Assembly (NCBI GenBank): GCA_032229975.1
Contig: JAVXVG010000020.1
Location: forward strand, 19,007 to 83,006
Length of the DNA: 64,000 nt
Origin: JAIVGV01 sp032229975
GTDB taxonomy: Bacteria > Acidobacteriota > Blastocatellia > Pyrinomonadales > Pyrinomonadaceae
Direction of reading: 5' to 3'
The notes below the pieces were generated by a model. That model did not search any database. It was not told where the DNA came from and saw only the letters and a list, made by a program, of their open reading frames with translations. Shown here piece after piece: positions 8,234 through 16,957 of this stretch (the stretch's first letter is position 1; every line of letters starts with the position of its first letter). The translations under genes were made by a program, and so were the position numbers.

Positions 8234-9649
8234 CTATTTGCTCTTCTGCGTCGAGTCTTTTTCATTAGTCGCTTGCGACTGCTTGTCCTTGTCGTCTTCG
8301 CTCAGCACGATGTTGTACTTTCCGCCCTCGGTCTTCACCCAGTTGTCCGCGCGCGGCTCCCACGCCTTGAAGTCATCTCCGAGTTGCTTTGCCGTCAACT
8401 GTCCGCGCGGTGTGGCGCGCTCGCGCGGGTCGAGTGTGGCGAAGGCTTGGGCCCGTGCGACGAGCGTGCGCAGTTCTCCGAGGATGCGACTGCTCTCTTC
8501 ATCGAGACCGCGTGCGGCGTCGATCTTGGCAAGGGCCTTCCCTGCGGCATCTGCGTCGCCTTTGTTGAGTGCGGCGGCGAAGGCCTCCTGCCCGGAGTTG
8601 GTCGCGTCGATGTATGCGTTGGCTGCTGCGATGAGCGCGTTCTCAGTGGCTTGCGCGCGCGACACGTCCTGTTGCACGGCGCGCAGGTGTTGCTGCTCCG
8701 TGTCGAAGTGGCGCGCGACTTCGCCAAAGCCCGCGACGATGAGTGCGAGCGAGATGATCTGTAGGGCCTGCCACGTGAAGGCCACCGAGCCGCGCTCGCC
8801 GGGCCGCTTGTAATCGACGAAGAGGGCGAAGAGCATTCCGGCGGCGAGCCCGCCGAGGTGCGCGGCGTTATCGATGAAAGGGATCGTGTAGCCGATGAAG
8901 AGATTGATCAAGATCGTCGGCAGCATCCCCAGACCGAAGGCGCGCTTGAAACCTTCGGGCAGCTCGTGTCGATACTTGAGGCCGAAGACGAAGAGCACGC
9001 CGACGAGACCGAAGAGCGCGCCCGACGCGCCCGCCGAGGGGCCATCTCCGCCGCGAAAAAGAAACTGGCCGATGACGCCCGGCTTGCCGCCGATGCTCGA
9101 AGCGAAATAGCTCGCGGCGACTCCCGCGATGCCTGTCGCCACCCAGAAGAAGACGAAGCGCGCCGATCCATACAGACGCTCGACGTAGGGCCCGAGCATG
9201 AAGAGGCTGTACATATTGACGATGAGGTGCAGCCAACCGATGTGTATGAAGACCGGCGTGATGAGTCGCCACCACTGGCCCTGATTGATCAGCGAGTTGT
9301 ACTTCGCGCCGAAGAGCATCAGCACGTTCGGGTCTTCCGTCCCGCCGCCCTTGACGGCGAAGCTCATCAGCAGGAAGACGAAGACGTTGAAGGTGACGAA
9401 GACGAAGGTGAACGTGGCGGGGCGCGTTAAGACTGCGCGCGCGAAGCGCATGGTCTCAGGATCGTAAGCGGGCTGGTTGCGTCGCGCGCTCTCGTCGCGC
9501 ACTGCTACGACGGGCGCGTCGCACGCCGAGCAAGAACTCTCGCCCGCGCCGACAAGCGCGCCGCAACTGCGGCACATGGTCGGTCGTCCCGCATAAGTGT
9601 TCCCTGACTGTGACTCTGACAAAGTCTCCCTTATCCCCGCGCGTTGCAT
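8234..9649 (-). CDS. rhomboid-family intramembrane serine protease with N-terminal zinc ribbon
   Basis: About 471 residues from the ATG at 9649 (a second ATG at 9577 begins right at the ribbon). Near the N-terminus two CxxC pairs (CRSC and CSAC) form a likely zinc ribbon. Six membrane helices follow, with the rhomboid signature HIGWLHLIVNMYSLFMLGP, the nucleophile serine in GASGALFG and the partner histidine in DNAAHLGGLAAGM. Rhomboids cleave membrane proteins within or next to a helix. The C-terminal 170 residues are soluble, alanine-rich and helical, and are not part of the protease core; they may bind a partner. Its substrate is unknown. Confidence 0.88.
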   Translation of the reverse strand: MQRAGIRETLSESQSGNTYAGRPTMCRSCGALVGAGESSCSACDAPVVAVRDESARRNQPAYDPETMRFARAVLTRPATFTFVFVTFNVFVFLLMSFAVKGGGTEDPNVLMLFGAKYNSLINQGQWWRLITPVFIHIGWLHLIVNMYSLFMLGPYVERLYGSARFVFFWVATGIAGVAASYFASSIGGKPGVIGQFLFRGGDGPSAGASGALFGLVGVLFVFGLKYRHELPEGFKRAFGLGMLPTILINLFIGYTIPFIDNAAHLGGLAAGMLFALFVDYKRPGERGSVAFTWQALQIISLALIVAGFGEVARHFDTEQQHLRAVQQDVSRAQATENALIAAANAYIDATNSGQEAFAAALNKGDADAAGKALAKIDAARGLDEESSRILGELRTLVARAQAFATLDPRERATPRGQLTAKQLGDDFKAWEPRADNWVKTEGGKYNIVLSEDDKDKQSQATNEKDSTQKSK

Positions 9650-9875
9650 CGAGCGCAAGCCACGCTCGATTACGCGCGCACGACGATGTTACGCTTCCAA
9701 CGCTGATCTTATAGCTCGGTTGTTAACTCGAAAACGATTCTACCCGATGCGCCTGAGAGTGTCATGCGAGGGCACGGCGCGACGCGGAACAACGGAGCGG
9801 GAATGATGAACGATAGAATCGCTAAGGCCCGCACGCTTATTTGTAAGCGAGACTGACTCGCCGCGCGCGGGCACG

Positions 9876-9905
9876 TTGACCGCGCGCGCGCCCGCGTGCT
9901 AGAAC
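9876..9905 (+). promoter_or_regulatory. putative cheW promoter
   Basis: TTGACC (9876-9881), 18-nt spacer, TAGAAC (9900-9905), only 12 nt before the cheW ATG, so the mRNA leader would be about 5 nt. The rest of the 268-bp gap toward the rhomboid gene has no gene; a lone ATGATGAACGAT unit occurs near 9804. Confidence 0.5.
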
Positions 9906-9917
9906 CCGACTGAATTC

Positions 9918-10460
9918 ATGGCAGCGACCGAGCAAAACAATGCGACCGCCGCGCGCAAACTCTTCGTCTTGCGTGCGGGCCCACGCCTCTTCGCGGTCTT
10001 CACGGAAGAGGTTGAGGCGACCGCCGCCGATCTCACGCCGACGCCGCTGCCCTTCGCGCCGCACGCTGTCCTCGGCGTCGTCAGTCTGCGCGGTCGCATC
10101 CGCACCGTCATCGATCCGTCGCGACTCCCCGACGATGTAGGGCCCGCCGCGCCCGATGCTGCTCAGTCTGGCCCCGATTCACCCGACTCCGATCCGTCGA
10201 ACTACGATTCGTCATCCTCCGCTCAAACTTCCCCACGTCTCTTCGTCGCGCTCGCGGGCGACGAACAACTCGCGCTCGCCTGCGACGGCGCGGAGGAGCA
10301 GTTTGAGATCGCGCACGCACGCATCAAGCCGCCCGCCGATCCGCGCTCGCACACGCGCGGCACGGTTGAACGACACGGCTCACTCATCACCCTGCTCGAT
10401 CCCGCGCTCCTCTTCGACGCCGCCACGCGCGGCATCGAACGCCGGCGCAAGAGGTCTTGA
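9918..10460 (+). CDS. cheW: CheW-like adaptor protein
   Basis: A 180-residue protein made of one CheW-type SH3-like domain. LFVLRAGPRLFAVFTEEV and AVLGVVSLRGRIRTVID match the typical first half, and GTVERHGSLITLLDPALLF the second. A serine/aspartate-rich insertion (about residues 75-105) interrupts it. CheW couples chemoreceptors to CheA, whose gene lies 5 kb away on the other strand. Being alone with CheA and without receptors suggests these belong to a dispersed signalling system, possibly type IV pilus or surface-motility control; that role is inference. Confidence 0.8.
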   Translation: MAATEQNNATAARKLFVLRAGPRLFAVFTEEVEATAADLTPTPLPFAPHAVLGVVSLRGRIRTVIDPSRLPDDVGPAAPDAAQSGPDSPDSDPSNYDSSSSAQTSPRLFVALAGDEQLALACDGAEEQFEIAHARIKPPADPRSHTRGTVERHGSLITLLDPALLFDAATRGIERRRKRS

Positions 10461-10521
10461 CGCTGACAGCGAACGTCCGGCCTTTACACGCTGGCGCAGC
10501 GCGAATGTTAAGATAGCGCGC

Positions 10522-10616
10522 AGCACTCAGCCGTCAGCATTCAGCCAATCCATCCGGCGCACCTGACTTCCTTTCATGGCGACTGCGGTTCGGCTGATAG
10601 CTGATTGCTGAGTGCT
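10522..10616. repeat. intergenic palindrome, AGCACTCAGC type, in the mutS2 leader
   Basis: Arms 10522-10546 and 10592-10616 (25 nt) pair with four mismatches across a 45-nt loop. The units are CAGCACTCAGC and CTGATTGCTGA. The second arm ends 8 nt before the mutS2 ATG at 10625 and occupies the place of a ribosome binding site. Confidence 0.7.
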
Positions 10617-10624
10617 GATTGCTT

Positions 10625-13168
10625 ATGAACGAACAAGCCTACGGGGTGCTCGAATACGATGCCTTGCGCGCGCTCGTGCGGCGAGGCGCGCAGACCGAGA
10701 TGGGACGCGCGCGCGCCGGTGAACTCGCGCCGCTCTCGTCGCTCGACGGAGTGCGACGTGCGCTCGCGACCGTCACCGAATCGCTTGAGCTGCGGCGTCG
10801 GGCCGCGCGCTGGTCTTTTTCGGAACTCGCCGATCCGTCGGAGCAGATCGCGCGTCTGAAGATCGAGGGCGCGATCTTGGAGCCGCTCGCGCTCTTAGAA
10901 CTCGCGCGCCTGTGCGATCAGGCGGGCGAGGCGCGCGCGCTCATTCAATCGGAGCGTGAGGTGGCCCCCGCGCTGTGGGAGTTGGTCGCAGACCTCCCGC
11001 GCGAACTCTACAGCTTAGCCGCGCGCGTCACTTCAAAAATCCTGCCGGGCGGCGAACTCGACGACCGCGCCAGCCCCGAACTCGCGCGCATACGACACGA
11101 CATCAATCGTCTGCGCTCTACGATCACGCGCTCGCTCGAATCTCTGATGCGACGCGCCGAGGAGTCGATCCAAGATGAGTTGGTCACGATTAGAAATGAT
11201 CGCTTCGTCGTTCCCGTGCGCGCGGATCATCGCGGTCGCGTGGCGGGCGTGGCGCACGGCTCTTCGTCTTCAGGCATGACGATCTTCGTCGAGCCTCTGG
11301 AAACCATCGAGTCGAACAACGAGCTGCAACACCTGCGCGAGACAGAGGGGCGCGAGATCACGCGGATACTTGCGACGCTCGCCGACGAGATGCGCCGCGA
11401 GCTTCCGGCCATCGAGCGCGCGGCCGAGGCGGTCGCCGAGCTCGACTTCATCGCGGCGAAGGCTTCGCTCGCCGTCGCGTTCGACTGCGTTGAGCCCGAA
11501 ATCAACGAAGGCGGCCCGCTCGAACTCGTCGATGCGCGTCATCCTCTGCTCGAAGAGACTTTGCGCGCGGAGGGCGGCGCGGTCGTGCCCGTCTCTCTGC
11601 GGCTCGATGCGGAGCGGCCCGTGATGATCATTTCCGGATCAAACGCGGGCGGCAAAACGGTCGTCTTGAAGACCGCAGGGCTCGTCGCGCTGATGGCCCT
11701 CTCAGGCCTGCACGTGCCCGCGCGATCCGCGTCCGTGCCGCTCTACGCCTCTGTGCTCGCCGACATCGGCGACAGCCAGTCGCTCGCCGCGCACCTCTCG
11801 ACGTTTACGGCGCACGTGCGAAACATCAGTCGCATGATCGAGCTGTGCGCTAAGAGCAGTGGCCCTGCTCTCGTCCTTCTCGACGAAGTTGGCACGGGAA
11901 CTGATCCGGAGGAAGGATCGGCCCTCGGAGTGGCCGTCGTCGATCACTTCCGGCGCGCGTGCGGCGCGCACGTCGTCGCGACGACTCATTACAGTGGCTT
12001 GAAGCACTACGCGGCGAGCGACGCGGGCGTGGTGAACGCGAGCGTCGAGTTTGACGAGAAGACTTTGCAGCCGACCTATCGTTTGCTCGTCGGCATCGCG
12101 GGCTCTTCATCGGGACTTGAGATCGCAGAGCGTTTCGGCTTTCCCTCCGCACTCGTGCGCGAGGCTGCGTCGCACGTCAACGATGCGTCGAGGCAAGCGA
12201 GCGAATACCTGCGACGCATCAAGCGCGAGTCGGAAGAGGCGGAGGCCCTGCGACGCGCGCTCGAAGAGGAACGCGCCGCAGTCGCCGAGAAATATGCGTC
12301 ACTCGAACGCGAAGCCGCGCGACGCGAGAGCGAGCGTCAACAGAAGTTCGAGCGCGATCTGCGCGCGGGCGTGGCCGAGTTTGAGCAACGCTCGCGCGAT
12401 CTGATCTCGAAGATTGAAGATCGCGCCGAGCGCATCCACGTCGAGCGAGAAGCTGAGCGACGCGCCGCAGAACTCCGGCGCGAAGCACAGAGGGCCGCGC
12501 AAAAGAGTCGCGCCGTGACGAAGGCCGCGACCGTCGAGCAAGCAGGCGGCGTCCGCGTCGTCCGTCACGCGAGCGCAAACGAGTCTGCGTCTTCGTCGTT
12601 CGCGTCCGCGCAGTCTTCGTCAGTATCATCTTCCGGCACGGCTGAGTTTCGGCCCGCCTCGGAGCAGCGCGAGATCGTGCGTGGCGACGCGGTGCGTTTG
12701 CGCGCGTTCGGCAAGACCGGAGTGGTCGAGAGCATTCGCGATGGCGAGGCGGAGGTGAGAGTCGGCAACATTCGTCTGCGCGAGAAACTTATAAACCTCG
12801 AACTCATGGAGCGCACCGCGACGAAGCAAGTCGCGCCGCCACGCTCGCGCGGCGCGCAACTTGAACAGTTGGCGGCGGCACGACCGACGACCGAAGTGCG
12901 ACTCGGTGATTCGCGACGCGACGCGGACGCAGAGATCAATCTCATCGGCAGAACGACTGACGAGGCGAGCGATTCGGTCGATAAATTTCTCGACGAGGCT
13001 TTCCTCCAACGCTTTTCCCACGTCCGCATCATCCACGGTCACGGCACTGGCGCGCTGCGCCGCGCCGTCGCCGAGTTGCTGCGGGGCCACCCGCACGTCG
13101 CTGGCTTCGCACTGGCCCCACCCGATCAAGGCGGCGCGGGCGCGACCGTCGTCGAGTTGAAACAGTAG
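10625..13168 (+). CDS. mutS2: endonuclease MutS2
   Basis: A MutS2 protein of about 847 residues. It has the MutS core and lever domains, an ATPase with Walker A GSNAGGKT, the LLDEVGTGTDPEEG Walker B region and ATTHYSGLK, a long coiled coil (about 500-620), and a C-terminal Smr nuclease domain with IIHGHGTGALRRAV. MutS2 proteins bind branched DNA or stalled ribosomes and suppress recombination or rescue translation, depending on the species; they lack the mismatch-recognition domain of MutS. ATG at 10625 is preferred over an upstream TTG. No clear ribosome binding site: a palindrome arm fills the leader. dnaG follows by 37 bp. Confidence 0.95.
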   Translation: MNEQAYGVLEYDALRALVRRGAQTEMGRARAGELAPLSSLDGVRRALATVTESLELRRRAARWSFSELADPSEQIARLKIEGAILEPLALLELARLCDQAGEARALIQSEREVAPALWELVADLPRELYSLAARVTSKILPGGELDDRASPELARIRHDINRLRSTITRSLESLMRRAEESIQDELVTIRNDRFVVPVRADHRGRVAGVAHGSSSSGMTIFVEPLETIESNNELQHLRETEGREITRILATLADEMRRELPAIERAAEAVAELDFIAAKASLAVAFDCVEPEINEGGPLELVDARHPLLEETLRAEGGAVVPVSLRLDAERPVMIISGSNAGGKTVVLKTAGLVALMALSGLHVPARSASVPLYASVLADIGDSQSLAAHLSTFTAHVRNISRMIELCAKSSGPALVLLDEVGTGTDPEEGSALGVAVVDHFRRACGAHVVATTHYSGLKHYAASDAGVVNASVEFDEKTLQPTYRLLVGIAGSSSGLEIAERFGFPSALVREAASHVNDASRQASEYLRRIKRESEEAEALRRALEEERAAVAEKYASLEREAARRESERQQKFERDLRAGVAEFEQRSRDLISKIEDRAERIHVEREAERRAAELRREAQRAAQKSRAVTKAATVEQAGGVRVVRHASANESASSSFASAQSSSVSSSGTAEFRPASEQREIVRGDAVRLRAFGKTGVVESIRDGEAEVRVGNIRLREKLINLELMERTATKQVAPPRSRGAQLEQLAAARPTTEVRLGDSRRDADAEINLIGRTTDEASDSVDKFLDEAFLQRFSHVRIIHGHGTGALRRAVAELLRGHPHVAGFALAPPDQGGAGATVVELKQ

Positions 13169-13205
13169 AGCGTTTGCGAGTTAAATCGACTGAAAAGATT
13201 CTGCG

Positions 13206-15044
13206 ATGCGTTTCCCACAGACATTCTTAGACGATCTCAAGCGGCAGGCGGACATCGTGCGCGTGGTGCAGGACTATGTGTCTCTGAAGAAGAAGGGCGC
13301 GAACTGGATGGCGTGCTGCCCGTTTCATCAGGAGAAGTCGCCGTCGTTTTCGGTGAACCCGGCGAAGGAGATGTTCTATTGCTTCGGCTGCGGGAAGGGC
13401 GGCAACGTTATCACGTTCGTGATGGAGATGGAACACCTGTCATTTCCGGAGGCGATCAAGGTCGTCGCGGAGAAGTCGGGCATGACGTTGCCGCAACTTG
13501 TCGACGACGAGAAGTTCGAGACGAGGCGCAAGGACGCAGATGAGATTGTCGAACTTAACACGTGGGCTCTGGAATGGTGGGAGCAGCAGTATCAAGAGGG
13601 AGTGGCGAAGGCGGCGCGCGAGTATATAGAGAGTCGCGGCATCACGGACGAGACGCGCAAAACTTTTCGTCTGGGGTTCGCGCCCGACAGTTGGGATGCG
13701 ATCTCTTCGCACCTGAAACGCAAGGGGGCCACCGCGTCGCAGATCGAGCGGAGCGGCTTGGTCGTCAAGAAAGAGACGGGTGGTTTTTATGATCGCTTTC
13801 GCGGTCGCATCATCTTTCCGGTCTTGGACGCGCAGGGTCGCGCGGTCGCGTTCGGCGCGAGGGTGCTTCCGGGCGGGGGCGAGCCGAAGTATCTGAACTC
13901 GCCGGAGACCGCAGCCTACACGAAGGGCCGACACCTCTACGGCTTGCACCAGAGCCGCGAGGAGATTCGACACAAGAAGTTCGTCATTCTCGTCGAAGGT
14001 TATCTCGACGTAATCGTTCCCTCTCAGTTCGGCGTGCGAAACTGCGTGGCGAGTTTGGGAACGTCTCTCACGTCGGAGCAGGCGCGGCTCTTGGGTCGGT
14101 TTGCGCGTCGCGTGGTGGTCAACTATGATGGTGACCGCGCCGGGATAGCCGCCGCCAAGCGTGCCATCGAGGTGCTTCTGCCGGAAGATTTCGAAGTCAA
14201 AATACTCGTGCTGCCCGACGGCTTAGACCCTGACGAATTTCTTCGCGCGCGTGGGCTCGAAGAGTACAACGAGCGGCGCGGCGCTGCGCTTCCTTACATT
14301 CAATTCGTGCTCGATCAAGCTGTGAGCGGGCGCAACCTCCGTCGCCCGGCGGACAAAGCTGCGGCGGTCGAGGAGTCTCTGCCGTTCGTGCGGGCCGTCA
14401 AGAACAGGATTCAGAGGCGCGAGTATTTTGATATGACGATGGACGTGCTACGCGTCGAGGAGCCGAGCTTGCGACGAGAACTCTGGCGCACGGTCACGTC
14501 GGTGAACGCGACGACGGACGCGGCGCGCGTCGAGCAACAGATCGCGCGCGCGCAGAGCGTGCCCGTCACAGTCGCAGAGCAGCGTCTGTTGGAGTTGCTC
14601 GCGCACGACGCGGAGGTGCGCGCGATCATCTTGCCGCAGCTCGAAGAGGCCGACTATGAGGAGTTGCCGAGCGCGCGTGTCTTCGCGGCTTTGAAAGAGA
14701 TCGAGCGCGAAGGACTCGAAGTAGATTTCGCGACGCTCGGCGAACGCACGGAAAACGATCCGGTGGCCGCCGATCTCGTCCCCGTCGTGTTGATGGCCGA
14801 GTCAGCGCGCGCAGAGGGCGAGGCTTCGGACGACGTGCTGGCCGCAGCCGAAAGTTGTCTCGCCGCGCTCAGACTGATGCGCGTCGAGCGACGTTTGAAA
14901 GACCTCTCAGTCGAGATCGCGGAAGCGGAGCGCGCGGGCGACGATGCGCGGCGCGACCGGCTCGTGCTCGAAAATCTCGAATGGACGCGGCGACGCAACG
15001 AGATCATGCCGCGCGGCTCAAGTTTAAACGGCAGCAATCCTTAA
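13206..15044 (+). CDS. dnaG: DNA primase
   Basis: A 612-residue DnaG, which makes RNA primers for replication. The N-terminal CHC2 zinc domain is complete (CPFHQEKSPSF and YCFGCGKGG), followed by the catalytic core with the Toprim segment VEGYLDVIVPSQFG and NYDGDRAGIAAAKRA. The C-terminal third corresponds to the helicase-binding region. Length is normal. It lies between mutS2 and rpoD, so the primase and primary sigma factor genes are adjacent as in many bacteria; the three genes with short gaps probably form one operon. Confidence 0.96.
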   Translation: MRFPQTFLDDLKRQADIVRVVQDYVSLKKKGANWMACCPFHQEKSPSFSVNPAKEMFYCFGCGKGGNVITFVMEMEHLSFPEAIKVVAEKSGMTLPQLVDDEKFETRRKDADEIVELNTWALEWWEQQYQEGVAKAAREYIESRGITDETRKTFRLGFAPDSWDAISSHLKRKGATASQIERSGLVVKKETGGFYDRFRGRIIFPVLDAQGRAVAFGARVLPGGGEPKYLNSPETAAYTKGRHLYGLHQSREEIRHKKFVILVEGYLDVIVPSQFGVRNCVASLGTSLTSEQARLLGRFARRVVVNYDGDRAGIAAAKRAIEVLLPEDFEVKILVLPDGLDPDEFLRARGLEEYNERRGAALPYIQFVLDQAVSGRNLRRPADKAAAVEESLPFVRAVKNRIQRREYFDMTMDVLRVEEPSLRRELWRTVTSVNATTDAARVEQQIARAQSVPVTVAEQRLLELLAHDAEVRAIILPQLEEADYEELPSARVFAALKEIEREGLEVDFATLGERTENDPVAADLVPVVLMAESARAEGEASDDVLAAAESCLAALRLMRVERRLKDLSVEIAEAERAGDDARRDRLVLENLEWTRRRNEIMPRGSSLNGSNP

Positions 15045-15071
15045 TTCCTCTTCGGCGGGTGGAATAATAAA

Positions 15072-16832
15072 GTGAGCATTGAAGAGAAAGATCAGGACGA
15101 CGTGATGTCCCGGCTCTTGGAGCTGGGCACGGACAAGAAGTTCCTCACCTTCGACGATCTCAATCGAGAGCTGCCCGACAACATGGTGTCGCCCGACGAC
15201 ATCGAGGACGTGCTGCAAAAGTTGGACGGCGCGAACATCGCCGTCGCCGATGCAGAGGAGCGCATGATCGAGTCTGCTGCTGCGGTCGCCGCCTCAGCCG
15301 ACGACGAAGAGATCGACGAGGACGTTGAACTCGATCTCTCCGCCGGTGCATTGGAAAAAACTAACGATCCCGTCCGTCTGTATTTGCGTGAGATGGGTGT
15401 CGTGCCGCTCTTGACGCGCGAGGGCGAGGTGTCCATCGCCAAGCGGATCGAGCGCGGTCAGATGAAGACGCAGAAGTCGATCTCGCGCTCGCCCATCGCG
15501 GTCTGCGAGCTGATGAAGATCGGCGACGAGTTGGAAGCGGGCAAGCTCAACATACGCGATGTGGTCGGCTTCTCAGATCAAGCTGAGTTGACGGGTCAGG
15601 AAGATAAGGCGGAAGAGTATTACCAGTGGACGGTCGAAGGCATCAACAACGTCCGCCGCGTCTTCAAGGCCGGACTGAAAGACTGGGAGAAGCTCCGGGC
15701 CGAGTTGAAGGTGACGCGCGGCAAGAAGTCGAAGAAGCTCTTGCGCCTGCGTCGCAAGGTGGCCCGCGCGCGGCTTGAGATCGCGCAGCAGATCGCCGGC
15801 TCGCGCACGCCTGCGGGCGCGGACAAGGGTTTGAACATCACGGAGCGCGCGCGCCAGCGTTTGATCAACTCCGTGCGCTCCGTCGCGCTCGACGTGCGAT
15901 CAGCCGAGCGCGACATCGAACGCTACACCGAGAAGCTAGGGCGCAAGCGCATCAAGCCGGAGGACGAGCGCGAGTACAAGCGACAGATCGCTTCGGCGAA
16001 GAAGCGACTCCAGATGATCGAGCAGGAGACTCTCATCTCGCCCATCGAGATCAAGCGCGCGCTGCAATCAATCGTCATCGGCGAGCACGAGACCGGACAA
16101 GCGAAGCGCGAGTTGATCGAAGCGAACCTGCGCCTCGTCGTCTCCATCGCCAAGAAGTACACGAATCGCGGTCTGCAATTTCTCGATCTCATTCAAGAGG
16201 GCAACATCGGCTTGATGAAAGCCGTGGACAAGTTCGAGTGGCGGCGCGGCTATAAATTCTCGACCTACGCGACGTGGTGGATTCGTCAGGCCATCACGCG
16301 CGCGATTGCCGATCAAGCTCGCACTATTCGCATCCCCGTCCACATGATCGAGACGATCAATAAACTCATCCGCACCTCTCGCGCGCTCGTGCAAGAACTC
16401 GGTCGCGAGCCGACGAGCGAAGAGATCGCGAAGAAGATGGAGATACCCGTCTCGAAGGTTCGCAAGGTCTTGAAGATCGCGCAGGAACCGATCTCGCTCG
16501 AAACGCCCATCGGCGAGGAAGAAGACTCGCACCTCGGCGACTTCATCGAAGACAAGTCGATCCTGAATCCTGCGGACGCCGTCGTCGCGTCGAACTTGAG
16601 AGAGATCACCGACGAAGTTTTAGCGACGCTCACGCCGCGCGAAGAGAAGGTCATCAAGATGCGCTTTGGCTTGGGCACGACCGGCTCCGAGCACACGCTC
16701 GAAGAGGTCGGGCAACACTTCGCCGTCACACGCGAGCGCATCCGTCAGATCGAGGCGAAGGCTCTCAGGAAACTTCGTCACCCGTCGCGCTCACGCAAGT
16801 TGAAGGCTTTTTTAGAGGGCACGAAGCAATAA
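15072..16832 (+). CDS. rpoD: RNA polymerase primary sigma factor (sigma-70, RpoD)
   Basis: A 586-residue group 1 sigma factor. Region 1.1 is present at the N-terminus, region 1.2 is LYLREMGVVPLLTREGE, then a long charged non-conserved region, region 2 (LQEGNIGLMKAVDKFEW-like block with YATWWIRQAI), region 3, and region 4.2 with LEEVGQHFAVTRERIRQIE and the final KLRHPSRSRKL. Start is GTG at 15072 preceded by GGTGG. It directs RNA polymerase to housekeeping promoters, which fits the TTGACA/TATAAT-like boxes seen in this window. It follows dnaG by 27 bp. Confidence 0.97.
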   Translation: MSIEEKDQDDVMSRLLELGTDKKFLTFDDLNRELPDNMVSPDDIEDVLQKLDGANIAVADAEERMIESAAAVAASADDEEIDEDVELDLSAGALEKTNDPVRLYLREMGVVPLLTREGEVSIAKRIERGQMKTQKSISRSPIAVCELMKIGDELEAGKLNIRDVVGFSDQAELTGQEDKAEEYYQWTVEGINNVRRVFKAGLKDWEKLRAELKVTRGKKSKKLLRLRRKVARARLEIAQQIAGSRTPAGADKGLNITERARQRLINSVRSVALDVRSAERDIERYTEKLGRKRIKPEDEREYKRQIASAKKRLQMIEQETLISPIEIKRALQSIVIGEHETGQAKRELIEANLRLVVSIAKKYTNRGLQFLDLIQEGNIGLMKAVDKFEWRRGYKFSTYATWWIRQAITRAIADQARTIRIPVHMIETINKLIRTSRALVQELGREPTSEEIAKKMEIPVSKVRKVLKIAQEPISLETPIGEEEDSHLGDFIEDKSILNPADAVVASNLREITDEVLATLTPREEKVIKMRFGLGTTGSEHTLEEVGQHFAVTRERIRQIEAKALRKLRHPSRSRKLKAFLEGTKQ

Positions 16833-16957
16833 TTGATCAGTTATTATTGTCAGTCGTCCGTTGCTTTTCCTCGCTTCAAAGCCTCTTAAAGTCGCGTGGC
16901 GGCATCAAACTCAATCACACAAATGACAGGTAACGACAAAGAATTGACGGCTTTTTA

